A DNA stretch of 64,000 bases from positions 21,686 through 85,685 of the forward strand of contig CAIJXV010000032.1 of the NCBI GenBank assembly GCA_903824675.1, in the 5' to 3' direction. The notes beneath the pieces were generated by a model. That model had not been told where the DNA came from. It did no database searches and worked only from the letters and a program-made list of their open reading frames with translations. This DNA comes from an uncultured bacterium. GTDB taxonomy: Bacteria > Verrucomicrobiota > Kiritimatiellia > CAIKKV01 > CAIJXV01. Position numbers and translations under genes: made by a program. The stretch's first letter is position 1; every line of letters starts with the position of its first letter. Shown here in pieces: positions 19,462 to 30,700 of the stretch.

Positions 19462-19908
19462 TTACTTGGCAACCGGCGCAGCCGCGACTTCTTCGATCGT
19501 GGTGATCTCAGAAACGACGGTCTTCTTGGCGCCCTTCTTATCGACGCCTTCATTACCCTTGCCGACCACTTTCACCTTCTTGTCGACAAAAGCATCGAGA
19601 TTAATGGCCGCCGCTTCGCCCTTCTTGGCGCGGGGGGTAGGCAACTTCACACTGCTACCATCGTCCTGAACCAGCGAGAACTGGACTTTCTTGACTTCCT
19701 TGCCGGCCTTGTTCATTTTGGTCTGTTCATCCTTCTTCAACGTGCCGGACACGGTCAGATCAACCGCGGGGGGCGGCGGAACTTTCTGCTTCTTGACGGC
19801 CTGCTCAACCGGAGCCGCGGGAACGGCCGGAGCCGCATCTTGGGCATTGACCGAAAGACCCATCGCCACAACACCCGCCACCAGACTACTGATTACAAAA
19901 CGCTTCAT
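19462..19908 (-). CDS. Small exported Lys/Val-rich protein, unknown
   Basis: A 148-residue protein with a clear signal peptide (MKRFVISSLVAGVVAMGLSVNA) and a proline/alanine-rich linker (APAVPAAPVEQ), followed by a basic, lysine-rich body with short beta-strand stretches (VDLTVSGTLKKDEQ, FVDKKVKVVGKG). The body has the look of a small OB-fold-like secreted domain, but I recognise no family. Start at 19908 chosen because the signal peptide begins there; the 14 codons before it are unlike a protein start. Stand-alone gene ending at the shared terminator. Confidence 0.7.
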   Translation of the reverse strand: MKRFVISSLVAGVVAMGLSVNAQDAAPAVPAAPVEQAVKKQKVPPPPAVDLTVSGTLKKDEQTKMNKAGKEVKKVQFSLVQDDGSSVKLPTPRAKKGEAAAINLDAFVDKKVKVVGKGNEGVDKKGAKKTVVSEITTIEEVAAAPVAK

Positions 19909-20143
19909 GATTGAACCACTCCAATTGTTGTTTACCTGCATTTTATCCAAATTATCCGGTCATCCGAATCCTGTATTGACCGCCACCTCCCCCTTCCGCC
20001 TACCGTTGCCATAAAACGATGGTCTGCTCCATCAGGCCAGTCGCAGACTCCGGCTAAAGTTGCACTGTCAAATCAATCAAGCCTATAAGAAAAATCAGGC
20101 AACTTTACAAGTAAATTTGACCGAACGGGCGACCGGTGTTCCG

Positions 20144-20896
20144 CTACAAAGACCCCACTCGGATCAGAACAACAGAAATATTATCCTCACCCCCCGCCGC
20201 ATTGGCCGCCTCGATCAATTGGGCCGCCAGTCGATCCAACGACCCTCCCGGGGACCGGTCCCCGAGCAAAACTGCCAATGCTGAATCGGGAACCGCCGTT
20301 GTCAACCCATCGCTACACAGGAGAAACAGATCGCCGGACTCCACGGTTACCGGAGTTTGCTCCAGCTCGATCTCATCCTCGATTCCGACGGCCCGGGTGA
20401 TGATGCCTTGAAACAGCGAAGCGACTTCTTCCATCCCCACAAAAAGCCCGGATGCGGCAAGGGAGTGGTCCAGCGTCAGCTGTTGAAGCCGGCGGTTCCG
20501 CCAGCGATAGGCGCGGCTGTCGCCGGCATGCAAAAGCATGGCGGATCGGGGATCGTTCGCCTGCCAGACCAGTACCACCACCGTGGTGCCGCAGCCAACC
20601 CATTCCCGCCGCCGGGCTTCCTGCCGAATCCGGACATTGGCTTCCTTCACCGCCTGAATCACGCGGTCCACCGGATCGCCCGAACGAGGGGCTGCGGGCG
20701 CGGCAGGATCGAACTGGGCGCAGAGTACATCCGCGACCGCCTGACTGGCCATTTCACCCGCCGGCCCTCCGCCGATGCCATCTGCAACGGCAAATAAACC
20801 CGCTGAGGGGATCGCCAGGATGGTGTCCTCATTCTTCGGGCGATGCCGACCGATGTCGGTGGCCGCCGCAGATTCCAAAAAGGGGAAGTCGTCCAT
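20144..20896 (-). CDS. PP2C-type Ser/Thr protein phosphatase
   Basis: A 250-residue PPM-family phosphatase (Stp1/PrpC-like). Metal-binding motifs are present: TDIGRHRPKNED near residue 13, VADGIGGGPAGEMAS near 38, GDSRAYRWRN, CSDGLTTAV and GGEDNISVVLI at the end. It would remove phosphate from Ser/Thr of proteins in the cytoplasm and has no extra domain. No kinase partner is next to it; the FHA protein at 3175-3681 could read the same marks. The downstream neighbour upstream on the minus strand is the first paaK gene, 21 bases away. Confidence 0.9.
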   Translation of the reverse strand: MDDFPFLESAAATDIGRHRPKNEDTILAIPSAGLFAVADGIGGGPAGEMASQAVADVLCAQFDPAAPAAPRSGDPVDRVIQAVKEANVRIRQEARRREWVGCGTTVVVLVWQANDPRSAMLLHAGDSRAYRWRNRRLQQLTLDHSLAASGLFVGMEEVASLFQGIITRAVGIEDEIELEQTPVTVESGDLFLLCSDGLTTAVPDSALAVLLGDRSPGGSLDRLAAQLIEAANAAGGEDNISVVLIRVGSL

Positions 20897-20917
20897 AACT
20901 CAATCCGCCGTCCACCT

Positions 20918-22225
20918 TCAGAACGAGCGCATATCCACGACCCGGCGGGCTTTGCCCACGAACCGTTCCAGCCCCCCGGGTTCGACCAGGGTCAGCTTGG
21001 AATGAACGCCCAGCGCCGAGTCAATCTTATGCTTCAGCTCATCCCGAAACGCATTCAGCTTTTTCATCTCATCCGAAAACAGATTTTCAGAGACCTCGAC
21101 GCGAATCTCCAGGTGGTCCATCGCCCCCTCGCGGGTGATGACCAGTTGATAATGCGGTTCCGCCCCCTGAAGTTGCAACAACACCGTCTCCACCTGGGAG
21201 GGGAAGATATTGACGCCGCGAATGATCAGCATATCATCGGTGCGCCCGATCACTTTCTGCATCCGGCGCAGGGTCCGCCCGCAAGGGCAAGGCTCGGTAA
21301 TGATCCGCGAAATGTCGCGGGTCCGGTACCGCATGACCGGGATCGCCTCCTTGGTCAGGGTCGTGATCACCACTTCACCCCATTCGCCATCCGGCAAAGG
21401 CTGCAAGGTATTCCGGTCGACGACCTCAAACAGGAAATGATCCTCGGCGATGTGCATCCCCTTTTGCTGGAGACATTCCCCACTGACCCCGGGGCCGACA
21501 ATTTCCGACAACCCATAATTGTCGGTGGCGACGACCCCCAGCGATTCCTCAATTTTATGGCGGACGCTTTCGGTCCAAAATTCGCCGCCAAAAAAGCCCA
21601 GACGCAACCGTAGATCGCGCAGGGCGATATTTTCCTTGCGCAGGGTTTCGCCTAATAAAACAGCGTAGGTCGGCGTACAGACCAGGGCGGTCGTCCCCAA
21701 ATCCTTCATCAGCAGGATCTGGCGCTCGGTATTCCCGCTGGAGGCGGGGATCACGGTAGCCCCCACCTTTTCAACGCCGTAATGCAGGCCGAACCCGCCG
21801 GTGAACAAGCCATACCCAAAGGCGATTTGGACAATGTCGTCGGGGGTTAATCCCCCCGCCACCAGGAACCGGGCGACCACTTCACTCCAGATCTCCATAT
21901 CCTGCCGGGTATACCCCACCACGGTCGGTTTGCCAGTGGTCCCGGTGGACGCGTGAATCCGGACCACCTCCCGCAAGGGAACGGCAAAGGTTTGAAAGGG
22001 ATAATTCTGGCGCAGATCGTCCTTTTCCGTGAACGGCAACAGGCGCGTATCCGCCAGACTGCGGATATCGCCCGGGACGATCCCGGCGGCCTTCATCTTC
22101 TCGGCATAATAGGGCACCCGTTCACTCATCCGCCGGATCTGATTTTGCAGGCGATCCAACTGGAGCGACTCCAACTGGGGCCGAGCCAGGCATTCGATAT
22201 CCGGATTCCATATCGTCGTATTCAC
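20918..22225 (-). CDS. paaK: Phenylacetate-CoA ligase (copy 1)
   Basis: A 435-residue AMP-forming adenylate ligase that activates phenylacetate or a related aryl acid with CoA and ATP. Motifs: [16 protein letters not shown] (phosphate-binding loop), YGLSEIVGPG, and MRYRTRDISR with CPCGRT and the C-terminal [20 protein letters not shown]. The start is GTG with GAGGTG seven bases before it. Together with the second copy and an ACT-domain gene between them it forms a paaK-ACT-paaK unit, an arrangement common in anaerobes that ferment aromatic amino acids through indolepyruvate-type oxidoreductases; no such oxidoreductase is in this window. Confidence 0.92.
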   Translation of the reverse strand: MNTTIWNPDIECLARPQLESLQLDRLQNQIRRMSERVPYYAEKMKAAGIVPGDIRSLADTRLLPFTEKDDLRQNYPFQTFAVPLREVVRIHASTGTTGKPTVVGYTRQDMEIWSEVVARFLVAGGLTPDDIVQIAFGYGLFTGGFGLHYGVEKVGATVIPASSGNTERQILLMKDLGTTALVCTPTYAVLLGETLRKENIALRDLRLRLGFFGGEFWTESVRHKIEESLGVVATDNYGLSEIVGPGVSGECLQQKGMHIAEDHFLFEVVDRNTLQPLPDGEWGEVVITTLTKEAIPVMRYRTRDISRIITEPCPCGRTLRRMQKVIGRTDDMLIIRGVNIFPSQVETVLLQLQGAEPHYQLVITREGAMDHLEIRVEVSENLFSDEMKKLNAFRDELKHKIDSALGVHSKLTLVEPGGLERFVGKARRVVDMRSF

Positions 22226-22275
22226 GTCAGCACCTCGCTCAACCCTATATCCGCGATTCCGAGACAGGCCGCACC

Positions 22276-22707
22276 TTATAACTTGAGCAATTCGTCTTCC
22301 TTCAGCAACCGCACGGACCCGGCTTCCAACGTCCGCACCGCCGCGTCGAAATTCTCGAACCGGAAGACCACCACCGCCTTGCCGCGGGCCTTTTCAACAA
22401 AAGCATACATATATTCAACATTCACGCCGCCCCGCCCCAAAATCGCCAGCACCCCGGCCAACCCGCCCGGCACATCCGGAATCTCCACCGCCACCACCTC
22501 GGTCAGCCGGATGGTGAAACCCTCCCGGCGCAGCAGCTCGGAAGCCGCCTCGGGCTGGTTGACAATCAGGCGTAAAATTCCAAAATCACTGGTGTCAGCC
22601 AACGACAGCGCCCGAATGTTGATTCCCGCATCCCCCAGCAATTTCGCAACGGTCTCCAATCGGCCGGCGCGGTTCTCGATGAAAACACTGATTTGACGAA
22701 TGCGCAT
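22276..22707 (-). CDS. Tandem ACT-domain protein
   Basis: A 143-residue protein made of two ACT domains, about 1-68 and 69-143. The first begins QISVFIENRAGRLETVAKLL and the second VAVEIPDVPGGLAGVLAIL, each with the loop glycine that usually sits at the amino acid binding site. It lies between two phenylacetate-CoA ligase genes; in such clusters it probably senses an aromatic amino acid or its product. The ribosome site GGAGG is strong, seven bases before ATG. Confidence 0.9.
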   Translation of the reverse strand: MRIRQISVFIENRAGRLETVAKLLGDAGINIRALSLADTSDFGILRLIVNQPEAASELLRREGFTIRLTEVVAVEIPDVPGGLAGVLAILGRGGVNVEYMYAFVEKARGKAVVVFRFENFDAAVRTLEAGSVRLLKEDELLKL

Positions 22708-22721
22708 GGCTGTTCCTCCGG

Positions 22722-24029
22722 TTAAATCACCCGTTTATCGATCACCCGCTTGGCCTTGCCCTGGCTCCGTTCGATCGTCCGGGGTTCCACCAGGGTAATT
22801 TTGGCGGTCAAACCCAGGATCGAATAAATCTCGTAGCCAATCCGGTTGCGGAGATCCTCCAGTTTGCGGATCTCATCCGAGAATAACTTCTCGTCCACCT
22901 CAACCTGAATTTCGATCTCGTCCAACCGGTCCCGGCGTTCAACAAGGATGAGATAGTGCGGCTGGGTGCCTTCAATCTCCAGCAGGACGCTTTCAATCTG
23001 GGACGGGAAGACGTTCACCCCCCGAATGATCAACATATCGTCCGTCCGGCCGGTCACCCGTTGCATCCGGACCAGGGTCCGGCCACAGGCGCACGGCTCA
23101 TGCGTCAGGCGGGTCAGATCGCGCGTCCGGTAGCGGATCAACGGCAACGCTTCCTTGGTCAGGCAGGTGAAGACCAGTTCGCCGGGCTGTCCGTCCGGCA
23201 GGGAGCGGCCGGTCTGCGGATCGATCACTTCGGGATAAAAATGATCCTCGAATACATGCAAGCCACAGTGCGCCAGGCATTCGGAGGCAACCCCCGGACC
23301 GATGACTTCGCTAAATCCATAGATATCGAGCGCCGTCACTCCCAGCCGCTCCTCGATCGCCTTGCGCATGTTATCACTCCACGGCTCGGCTCCAAAAAAG
23401 CCCACCCGCAGTTTGGTTTTGCGCAGGTCCACGCCCATCTCCGCCGCCACTTCCGCGATTTCCAAGGCATAGGAGGGCGTCGAACACAGCAGCGTCGTGC
23501 CAAAATCCTGCATCAGGAGAATCTGACGCTTGGTATTTCCGCCGGACATCGGGATGACGGTCGCACCCAGTCGTTCGCCGCCGTAATGCATTCCCAGTCC
23601 GCCGGTAAAAAGCCCATAGCCATAGGCGTTCTGCACCACATCCCGCGCGGTCCCATTACCGCACCCCAGCGTCCGCGCACAGGTACGGGACCATAATTCA
23701 ATATCTTTACGGGTATAGCCCACCACGGTCGGCTTGCCGGTCGTTCCCGATGAGGCATGAACCCGGACCACCTTCTTCATATCCACGGCAAACAGGCCAA
23801 AGGGATACTGATCCCGGAAATCAATCTTGGTCGTAAAGGGCAACCGGACCAGGTCATCGATGGACCGCACCTCTTCCGGTCGGATTCCGGCTTCATCGAG
23901 TTTACGGCGATAAAAGGGCACCCGTTGATAAACCCGGGCCACCATCGACCGCAATCGCTCTCCCTGCAGGGCGGACAGCTCATCACGGCCCATCATCTCA
24001 TATTTCTTCTCGAAACACCTTGTTTTCAT
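22722..24029 (-). CDS. paaK: Phenylacetate-CoA ligase (copy 2)
   Basis: A 435-residue paralogue of the enzyme at 20.9-22.2 kb. It keeps the same motifs, [32 protein letters not shown] and [20 protein letters not shown], so it should activate an aryl acid such as phenylacetate or indoleacetate. The start at 24029 follows the strong site GGAGGAAGG; a longer frame upstream overlaps the Gre-domain gene and is not used. It is the first gene of the paaK-ACT-paaK set, 28 bases after that gene. Confidence 0.92.
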   Translation of the reverse strand: MKTRCFEKKYEMMGRDELSALQGERLRSMVARVYQRVPFYRRKLDEAGIRPEEVRSIDDLVRLPFTTKIDFRDQYPFGLFAVDMKKVVRVHASSGTTGKPTVVGYTRKDIELWSRTCARTLGCGNGTARDVVQNAYGYGLFTGGLGMHYGGERLGATVIPMSGGNTKRQILLMQDFGTTLLCSTPSYALEIAEVAAEMGVDLRKTKLRVGFFGAEPWSDNMRKAIEERLGVTALDIYGFSEVIGPGVASECLAHCGLHVFEDHFYPEVIDPQTGRSLPDGQPGELVFTCLTKEALPLIRYRTRDLTRLTHEPCACGRTLVRMQRVTGRTDDMLIIRGVNVFPSQIESVLLEIEGTQPHYLILVERRDRLDEIEIQVEVDEKLFSDEIRKLEDLRNRIGYEIYSILGLTAKITLVEPRTIERSQGKAKRVIDKRVI

Positions 24030-24057
24030 CCTTCCTCCCTCTCCAAGCCGTCCCCAA

Positions 24058-26235
24058 CTATCCGCGCATCCACGCGCGGATCGCTTCTGACGGGGCCTCG
24101 ATGGACTCCACGGTACAGGGAACCATTTCCTCACGGGCATTCGGAACCTGCACCGTATCCCCCACCCGTGCCCCATTCAGCAGTTGGGCCAACCGACTAC
24201 TGCTGGAAATAATATTCAGATCCGAATTCTGGTCCCATTCGCCCAACAGCGTGTGACTTTCGACCCGGCCATCGGCATAGCGAATCTGCACACTGGTACC
24301 CGGAGCCACCCGATCGGTCGGCACCCCGCTGAAATCCGTACCTCGCGCCTGGGCCAGATCCTGTTCCAATTCCGCGCGCCGTTGCATCAACAGGCCCTGC
24401 TGTTCCTTGGCGCTCTTGTATTCGAAATTCTCGCGCAAATCGCCGTAACTCCGGGCCACGCCGATATCCCGGCTGTTGGCGGGGATCTCTTCGTTGACCA
24501 GTTTTTCCAACTGGTACCGGCGATCCTTCAGGGAACGCCAGGAGGTCAACCGCGCCGCGGTCGTCGTCGGGGTCTCGTCGGTCGACGACAACACCCGGTT
24601 TAATTCGGGGAACAACACGATCAACCGCCCCATCAAACCTTTGACGTCGATCACATTCCGCCCTTCGGCCATGTGCTTCAGCCGTTGCATCACCCCCTGG
24701 CGCTGCTCCGACGTCATCCGGCCCATCACGGCCATGAGCCAGGCCTTATCCATCAGGATCTCTTCGGCCAGATGAGCGGCCTTTAACATGTCGTAGGCGT
24801 ACCGGCGGCTGAGAAGTTCCAAAAGAAATTCGGGCAGTTCAAGCATGGGAATGGTCGACCACTCATCAATCGTCTCCCAGTGGCGAGCCACCCAGTTGGC
24901 CACCGCCGGGCTGGTATCCCGGGTGGCGGTCAACGCCTTGATCCGTTCCCGAATCAACGCCCCTTGCCCCCATCCCTCAAGCCCCTCAACCACCAGGGCC
25001 AGACAGGGAGAACTCATTTCCGGAACTTCTTCGAGTACCCGCGCCGTCATCGCCTCCCGGTCAAACCCGCCCACCAGTTCGATCAGCGGCCGGTGGAAAC
25101 GCACCGGCAATTTCGTCAGGGCGCTCCGGAAAATTCCCGGACGCAAAAACAGGGCCCGCGCGCGCCCGGGATCCATTTCGACCAAATCCAACCCGAGTTC
25201 GTGCGCCATCAGCAAACCGCGCGCCAACAAATCCGACTGGCGTTCACTCGAACCGCGAATGATAAACCGAACGCGATCGGCCACCGCCTCATAGACTTCG
25301 GGGCGGCTCTTCTGTTCGTCCCAGCACTCCTGCAGGTTTTCCAACCGTTCCAGCAGCACATCCATTCCGCGTTCGCGCCGGAAGGCTTCAACCCAGGAGA
25401 CGTCGAAACGGCTTTGCCGGTTCGTCAGACGCAAACATTCCGACCGCTTGGCGGGGATTTCGATCTGCGGATCCGTTTTCAACCCTTTGCGCGCCGCATC
25501 CCAGAACGCCTTCCAATCGGTCACCACCTTCAGTTTCAGCACCAGCCACTCCTGGAGAATCGGCAACGGCATCGAACCCAGGCTTTTCAAGGTTAATTTC
25601 ACCAGGTCAGCGGGTTGATCCCGAACCATCGCCGCCAACCGCTCGGGCTGCAGCCGCCGCAAGGCCAGTAAATGTTCGCTATCAACCAGTTGCAGGGCCG
25701 AGGAAGCATAGGCAAACGTCATCTCGTGCCCGGTCTTGCCGTCGAAATCGATGCGCACTCGACCATAAAATCCATCCAGCGAACGGACGATCCCGAATCC
25801 CCAGGTTTTATCCTGACAATATACTCCGGGAGCCAGGGCCATCAAAACTTCCAACCGGCGCAACGCCTCGGCGGGAGAGGTGTCTCGTTTATCAATTCCA
25901 ATCGACTCCACATATCGCTTGGTCACCGGATCCTTGATAAACAGCGGGGTGAGGACCGCGGTCAGATCGGGCTTTACGGCCGGCACAGCGGCCGACCAGG
26001 CCAGACGGTGTTTCAGCAACGCCACCGACGGCGCGACCTGTCCTTCAGCGCCTAATCGGGTTTGGATCGTTTCGACCAGATCGGCAAAATCGGGATCCGT
26101 TCGAAGCTCAGGCGCATTTAAAGCAACCCCTATTTTAGCCCAATCCGGCGTGGGCGATTCCAAGCAAGCCTTGATCCCTTTCACCGTAATCAAGGACGCG
26201 TTTGCCTCCGTCGGCGAAGCCTGATTCTCCGTCAT
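24058..26235 (-). CDS. Giant Gre-domain protein (GreA/GreB C-terminal domain with long N-terminal extension)
   Basis: A 725-residue protein, over four times the usual GreA length of about 158. The last 160 residues are a GreA/GreB domain: a charged coiled-coil hairpin ([36 protein letters not shown]) and a C-terminal FKBP-like fold ([24 protein letters not shown]). The first 500 residues are alpha-helical and of unknown function, with one beta-rich part near 140-195 ([21 protein letters not shown]). Long Gre proteins of similar size are known in Chlamydia, which is one reason for a PVC assignment. The family cleaves backtracked RNA in RNA polymerase. GAGGAG precedes the ATG. Confidence 0.85.
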   Translation of the reverse strand: MTENQASPTEANASLITVKGIKACLESPTPDWAKIGVALNAPELRTDPDFADLVETIQTRLGAEGQVAPSVALLKHRLAWSAAVPAVKPDLTAVLTPLFIKDPVTKRYVESIGIDKRDTSPAEALRRLEVLMALAPGVYCQDKTWGFGIVRSLDGFYGRVRIDFDGKTGHEMTFAYASSALQLVDSEHLLALRRLQPERLAAMVRDQPADLVKLTLKSLGSMPLPILQEWLVLKLKVVTDWKAFWDAARKGLKTDPQIEIPAKRSECLRLTNRQSRFDVSWVEAFRRERGMDVLLERLENLQECWDEQKSRPEVYEAVADRVRFIIRGSSERQSDLLARGLLMAHELGLDLVEMDPGRARALFLRPGIFRSALTKLPVRFHRPLIELVGGFDREAMTARVLEEVPEMSSPCLALVVEGLEGWGQGALIRERIKALTATRDTSPAVANWVARHWETIDEWSTIPMLELPEFLLELLSRRYAYDMLKAAHLAEEILMDKAWLMAVMGRMTSEQRQGVMQRLKHMAEGRNVIDVKGLMGRLIVLFPELNRVLSSTDETPTTTAARLTSWRSLKDRRYQLEKLVNEEIPANSRDIGVARSYGDLRENFEYKSAKEQQGLLMQRRAELEQDLAQARGTDFSGVPTDRVAPGTSVQIRYADGRVESHTLLGEWDQNSDLNIISSSSRLAQLLNGARVGDTVQVPNAREEMVPCTVESIEAPSEAIRAWMRG

Positions 26236-26388
26236 AGTGTGCTCCTCTTTTGTCGAAACGTATCCCTATATCACACCCAGCCCACCGGAACAAGGATATT
26301 GAGCAGAAAATCGCTCCTGAGAAACGCCCGTTTGGGCTAAAACCCTTATTCCGTTGAAATACGGGCAAAACCGTGCTAGAACGCCTCC

Positions 26389-26910
26389 ATGAACCGCGGG
26401 CTTCTCATCGTTTATACGGGCAACGGCAAGGGTAAAACCACCGCCGCCTTTGGACTGGCCTTCCGCGCCCTCGGACAGGGACTCCGGGTCTGTATTCTGC
26501 AATTCATCAAGGGCCCCGGGAAATGTGGCGAGCTGGTTTCGGCCGAACTTTTTAAAAACCGGTTGGAATGCCACACGCTCGGCCGCGGGTTTACCTGGAA
26601 ATCAGAAAACCTCGCCGAAGATATCCGCCTGGCCCGCGAGGGGTGGACGCTCGCCCAATCCCTCATCGCCACGGGCAAACAGGATCTTCTCATTCTCGAC
26701 GAATTGACCTATTTGATGAAATACGACATGGTCCCCGCCTCCGAAATCATCCCCGCCCTGAAAAACCGCCCCCCGGGTCTGCATCTCATCGTCACCGGTC
26801 GGGACGCCTCTCCCGAATTGATTGAAGCCGCTGACCTGGTCACCGAAATGCGGGCGATCAAACATCCTTTTGACCAGGGTATCCAAGCCCAGAAAGGGAT
26901 TGAGTTCTAA
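26389..26910 (+). CDS. cobO: Cob(I)alamin adenosyltransferase, CobO/BtuR type
   Basis: A 173-residue ATP:corrinoid adenosyltransferase that attaches the 5'-deoxyadenosyl group of ATP to reduced cobalamin or its precursors. The P-loop is YTGNGKGKTTAAFGL at residue 9; LDELTYLMKYDM holds the Walker B-like part and IVTGRDASPELIEAADLVTEM is the family end. Length is normal. The next gene starts inside the stop codon (TAATG), so they are translated together. No cobalamin riboswitch was seen upstream. Confidence 0.92.
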   Translation: MNRGLLIVYTGNGKGKTTAAFGLAFRALGQGLRVCILQFIKGPGKCGELVSAELFKNRLECHTLGRGFTWKSENLAEDIRLAREGWTLAQSLIATGKQDLLILDELTYLMKYDMVPASEIIPALKNRPPGLHLIVTGRDASPELIEAADLVTEMRAIKHPFDQGIQAQKGIEF

Positions 26911-27713
26911 TGCCGACCCCCCTCCCGCCCGACTACCACCTGCACACCCCGCTTTGTAAACACGCCGTGGGGGCCCCGGCCGAATACCGCGCCGCCGCTC
27001 ACGCCCGGGGCATCGAGGAAATCTGTTTCACGGATCATGTGCCAACCCCCGATGCTTACGATGCCCGACACCGGATGGCCCTGAGCGATTTCCCCACCTA
27101 TCGGGAGATGATCGCCGCCCTCCAGGATGAAAATTTACCCAAGGTACATTTCGGAATCGAAGCCGATTACTACGAGGGTTGCGAGGATTTTCTACGCCAA
27201 TGGCTTCCCGCCCAAAATTTCGATCTCGTCCTCGGTTCGGTGCATTACCTCGACGACTGGGGATTCGACAGCCCGGATGAACTTCCCCGGTGGAGTTCGG
27301 TGGATGTCCCCTCGGTCTGGCGTAATTATTTCGATTGTGTCGTCCGGTTGGCCAACACCCGGCTGTTCGATGTCGTCGGGCATTTCGATCTGCCCAAAAA
27401 ATTCGGACATCGCATTTCGGAAACAACTTTGAAGGCGGCGGCCGTGCCCGCCCTGGATGCCGTGGCGGCGGCGGGCATGGGAATTGAAATCAACACCTCG
27501 GGCTATCGCCGGCCGGCCAAGGAACAATACCCCGCCGTCCTGCTCCTCTCCCTCGCCCGGGAACGCAATATTCCGATCTGTTTCGGATCGGATGCCCACC
27601 AGCCGGAAGAGGTCGGCCATGAATTCGAAACCGCTATCGCCGTTGCTCGCGTCGCAGGCTATACCCAAACCACCCGGTTTGAAAAACGGCGGCCGCAACC
27701 GCTGGCCCTTTAA
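26910..27713 (+). CDS. Histidinol-phosphatase, PHP family (HisK type)
   Basis: A 267-residue PHP phosphoesterase. Metal ligands are visible: DYHLHTPLCKHAVG near residue 8, FTDHVPTPD near 38, GIEADYYEG near 85, LGSVHYLDDW and CFGSDAHQPEEVG. By family it removes phosphate from histidinol phosphate in histidine synthesis, but some members act on other phosphates. The start overlaps the cobO stop by one base. Its C terminus is 52 bases from the end of the convergent giant gene. Confidence 0.86.
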   Translation: MPTPLPPDYHLHTPLCKHAVGAPAEYRAAAHARGIEEICFTDHVPTPDAYDARHRMALSDFPTYREMIAALQDENLPKVHFGIEADYYEGCEDFLRQWLPAQNFDLVLGSVHYLDDWGFDSPDELPRWSSVDVPSVWRNYFDCVVRLANTRLFDVVGHFDLPKKFGHRISETTLKAAAVPALDAVAAAGMGIEINTSGYRRPAKEQYPAVLLLSLARERNIPICFGSDAHQPEEVGHEFETAIAVARVAGYTQTTRFEKRRPQPLAL

Positions 27714-27765
27714 GGGGTCTGCCGGGATAGCCACCGAAAACCAAGTCCATCCCCAACCGGCCATT

Positions 27766-30700
27766 TCAATAGAGCGAGAAAATGGTTCCCTGATTCGGCA
27801 TCATGAAAATGTAGATCGTGCCGGGATTGGCGCCATTGGGTGCCCCATTGGTATAACCGGTCCCATTGGTGACGTTGAAGGATCCCAAATATTGTCTGGG
27901 GACCTCTGCGGACTGATCCAACAATCGCAACTCGCGCCTGAGATATTTCGCCTGCATAACGTCAGAGAGTCCAACCCAAACCGCAATGCGCCCCCCGCCA
28001 CCGCCTCCGCCACCGGCGGTGGAATTGGTGGGGCCAGCGCCCCCGATCGCCCTCACGATCCCGTTGGAATCGCCGCTGAATGAGGAACAGAGCAGGTTAA
28101 TCGCGCCACCCGATCCGGCACCATGGGGAGTATCTCCATAGACGAGAACGCCTGGGCCACCATTGGCGGTCAGCGTCCCGTCGATCGTCATACTCCCTTC
28201 GGCCACAACCCACACCACCCCACCCCCATGTCCACCCCGGTTATTCCCATCCGTTACCCCCCCGCCGCCACTGCCGGGTACCAGCGGTGCATTCGTCACG
28301 CCATAAATACCGCCTCCGATCGTGGTCGACCCGGATCCCCCTTTGCCGCCATATCCAGCCCCCCCGGAGCCCTGGTATCGCACGGTCGCATTGGTTCCCC
28401 GCCCGGGGCCTGTTCCCCGTGCATACCCGCGCCCGTCAGCGTCAATACCACCGCCGTTTCGGATGGCCAGCGCCCCTACGCGCAGAAGAACCGACCCGCC
28501 GTTCGTCGAATGCGAGTAGGGGTAAATCCAGCAGTTGGAGCCGACCGTCAACGTGTTGGCAATGGTCACCCGGGCGCCATACGAATTCGTGTAAATCGCA
28601 TTCGTCTCTCCGCCATAAACAACCAGGCGAGCACCCTCGCTCATCGTCAGGTTCCCGTCACACATCAGGTTGGCATGGGTGGCGACAACCAACCCGCCAG
28701 TTACAACCGTCAGGTCGTTCGGGATCTGGAGCGTGAATCCCTCCAGAATACCCCAGGTTGAATTGTTCAGCGACAGGAGCGAGCCAGGCACCCACATATT
28801 GGTTGACTGAAAAACGAAATAGCCATTCATCCCGGAAGCCGTTCCCGACCAGGCCGTCAGAACATTATCCAACAGCGCCGAGTCGGAAAAATACAGGGTT
28901 CCCATTTGTGCGGCGGTTTTTTCTGTCGGCGAATTGATGTCCACCGGATAGGGGGCTATCGCGCCGCAATTCGCGGAAAAGCGGACGCCCGGCGTGCCCG
29001 CGAGCGACTGATACACAACCGCAATCCGGCCGCCACCGCCGGCCCCATAGGCATACTGGATATACCCTGCATCAGTCGATCCTTTGCCGCCGTTGGCCTG
29101 CAGGAGCCCATTGGTGTTTCCGCCGAATGAGGCACAGGTGATAAAAATCGCACCACCCGATCCGCCCCCCCCTCCGGCTTGCCCCGCAACTCCTCCGTTC
29201 CTGCCGTTGGCGGAAACCGTTCCATTGACCGTCACTTCGCCAGAGGCCTCGATTCGCACGGCGCCCCCGCCATGGCCGTAGACCGAACCGACAGAAACCC
29301 CACCCCCACTGCCGGGAGCGATCGGCTCAGACGTCGATCCATAGGCCGGACCCACCGCGTATTTCGACAACCCCATCCCCCCTTGCCCGCCGTATCCGCC
29401 CCCGCTGGAATAACCGCTGCCCGACCCCCCGCTTCCGGGCCCCATGGCACAGAAGTAACCCCGCTCATCGGCCAGGATCCGGCCCCCGGCGTTCAGCATG
29501 AAATTGGTGCAGACCACCCATACCCGGTTCGACATCTGGTTGGTCGTGAACGCGGGCGGCAAGGTCATCGTCCCATTAGTCAGAATGGTCACATTGCTCG
29601 CAGTCAGACAGGTGGTCCAATTCGTGAAGAGCAATGTCGCCCCGTTGCTGACAATGAGCGAACCGACGCTGTAGGCTTCGCTCAGCGTCGAGGTCCCCGT
29701 CTGTAGAACGGCCCAATCGTTCGGGCCGGGCATTCCCTCCGGCGTCCAGTTGGTCTGGCTCGTCCAATTGCCCACTCCGTTCCAGGCCTTGGTCTCACCC
29801 ACCAGCGAGACAAACGAGGCCATGAGATTCGTGCGGGCCTGATTCAGGGTGACGGTCAACGGATTCACCGCCGCCTGGCCGGCCGGCACGGACGCACCCA
29901 CCCACGCGATAAACCCATAACCCGGATCGGCCGTGGCTTCGATCCCGCTCACCCCGGTCCCATTGGTATACCACCCATTCACCGTGTTGGAATTCACGGA
30001 ACCGTTCTTGCCGGCCGAGACCGCCAGTAGATATTGATTGGTCCAGAGCCAGGTCAGGGTCACATTGGCCTGCGCCGTGAAAACCGCCTGAGTGCCGACA
30101 TCGTTCGAGATCAAGGTCCCCAGCGCGGTATCGGTCAATCGCCAGCCGATACAGGACCAGCGCACCCCGTCGCCGATGCTGGCGGGAGTCGAAACAGTGT
30201 TGGTGATCGTCGTGCCATCGTCAAACAGCCAGGAATCCCCGTACCCGTTCGGTGCCGGCGCGCCATACGGGCCCGGCGAACCCGCAATGACAACGGTCCG
30301 CTGGCCCGCGGCGACGATCTTGAGGAATTGCCGCGTGCCTGGATAGGAGCCGTCAGGGGGATCGACGATGGGCCGGTAAACCGCATCCACTCCTCCCGTC
30401 ACGGAAAGCGTCCCGGAAAAATCCAGCGCCGTCGACGAGGCCGTCAACCCGGGAATCTCTTCACCGGCCCACAGCGCGGCCAATTGCTCCGCGGTAAAGC
30501 CGATAACCACCGAAATCCGGCCACCTCCGCCGCCACCACTGAAATAGGTGGGCGGGTAGTTGGTCCCCGCCCCCCCATCGGCTTGCAATAGGCCGCCGGC
30601 GCCCGCGAACGAAGCGCACGTCATAAAAACCGACCCGCCGGCGCCTCCCCCGCTAGGGGTATCGTTGTAGGAGGTGTCGAACCCGCCAACCAAACCATTG

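Noticed and set aside
24030..24176. Longer N terminus of the second phenylacetate-CoA ligase
   Set aside because: The extra 49 codons overlap the Gre-domain gene and are unlike the family; a strong ribosome site precedes the shorter start at 24029.
26236..26388. Cobalamin riboswitch before cobO
   Set aside because: None of the conserved parts of the B12 box (such as GCCACTG) were seen in the intergenic region.
27766..28100. Autotransporter barrel or PEP-CTERM tail on the giant protein
   Set aside because: The last 100 residues end in GTIYIFMMPNQGTIF with no aromatic-ending barrel, no PEP motif with a helix and basic tail.
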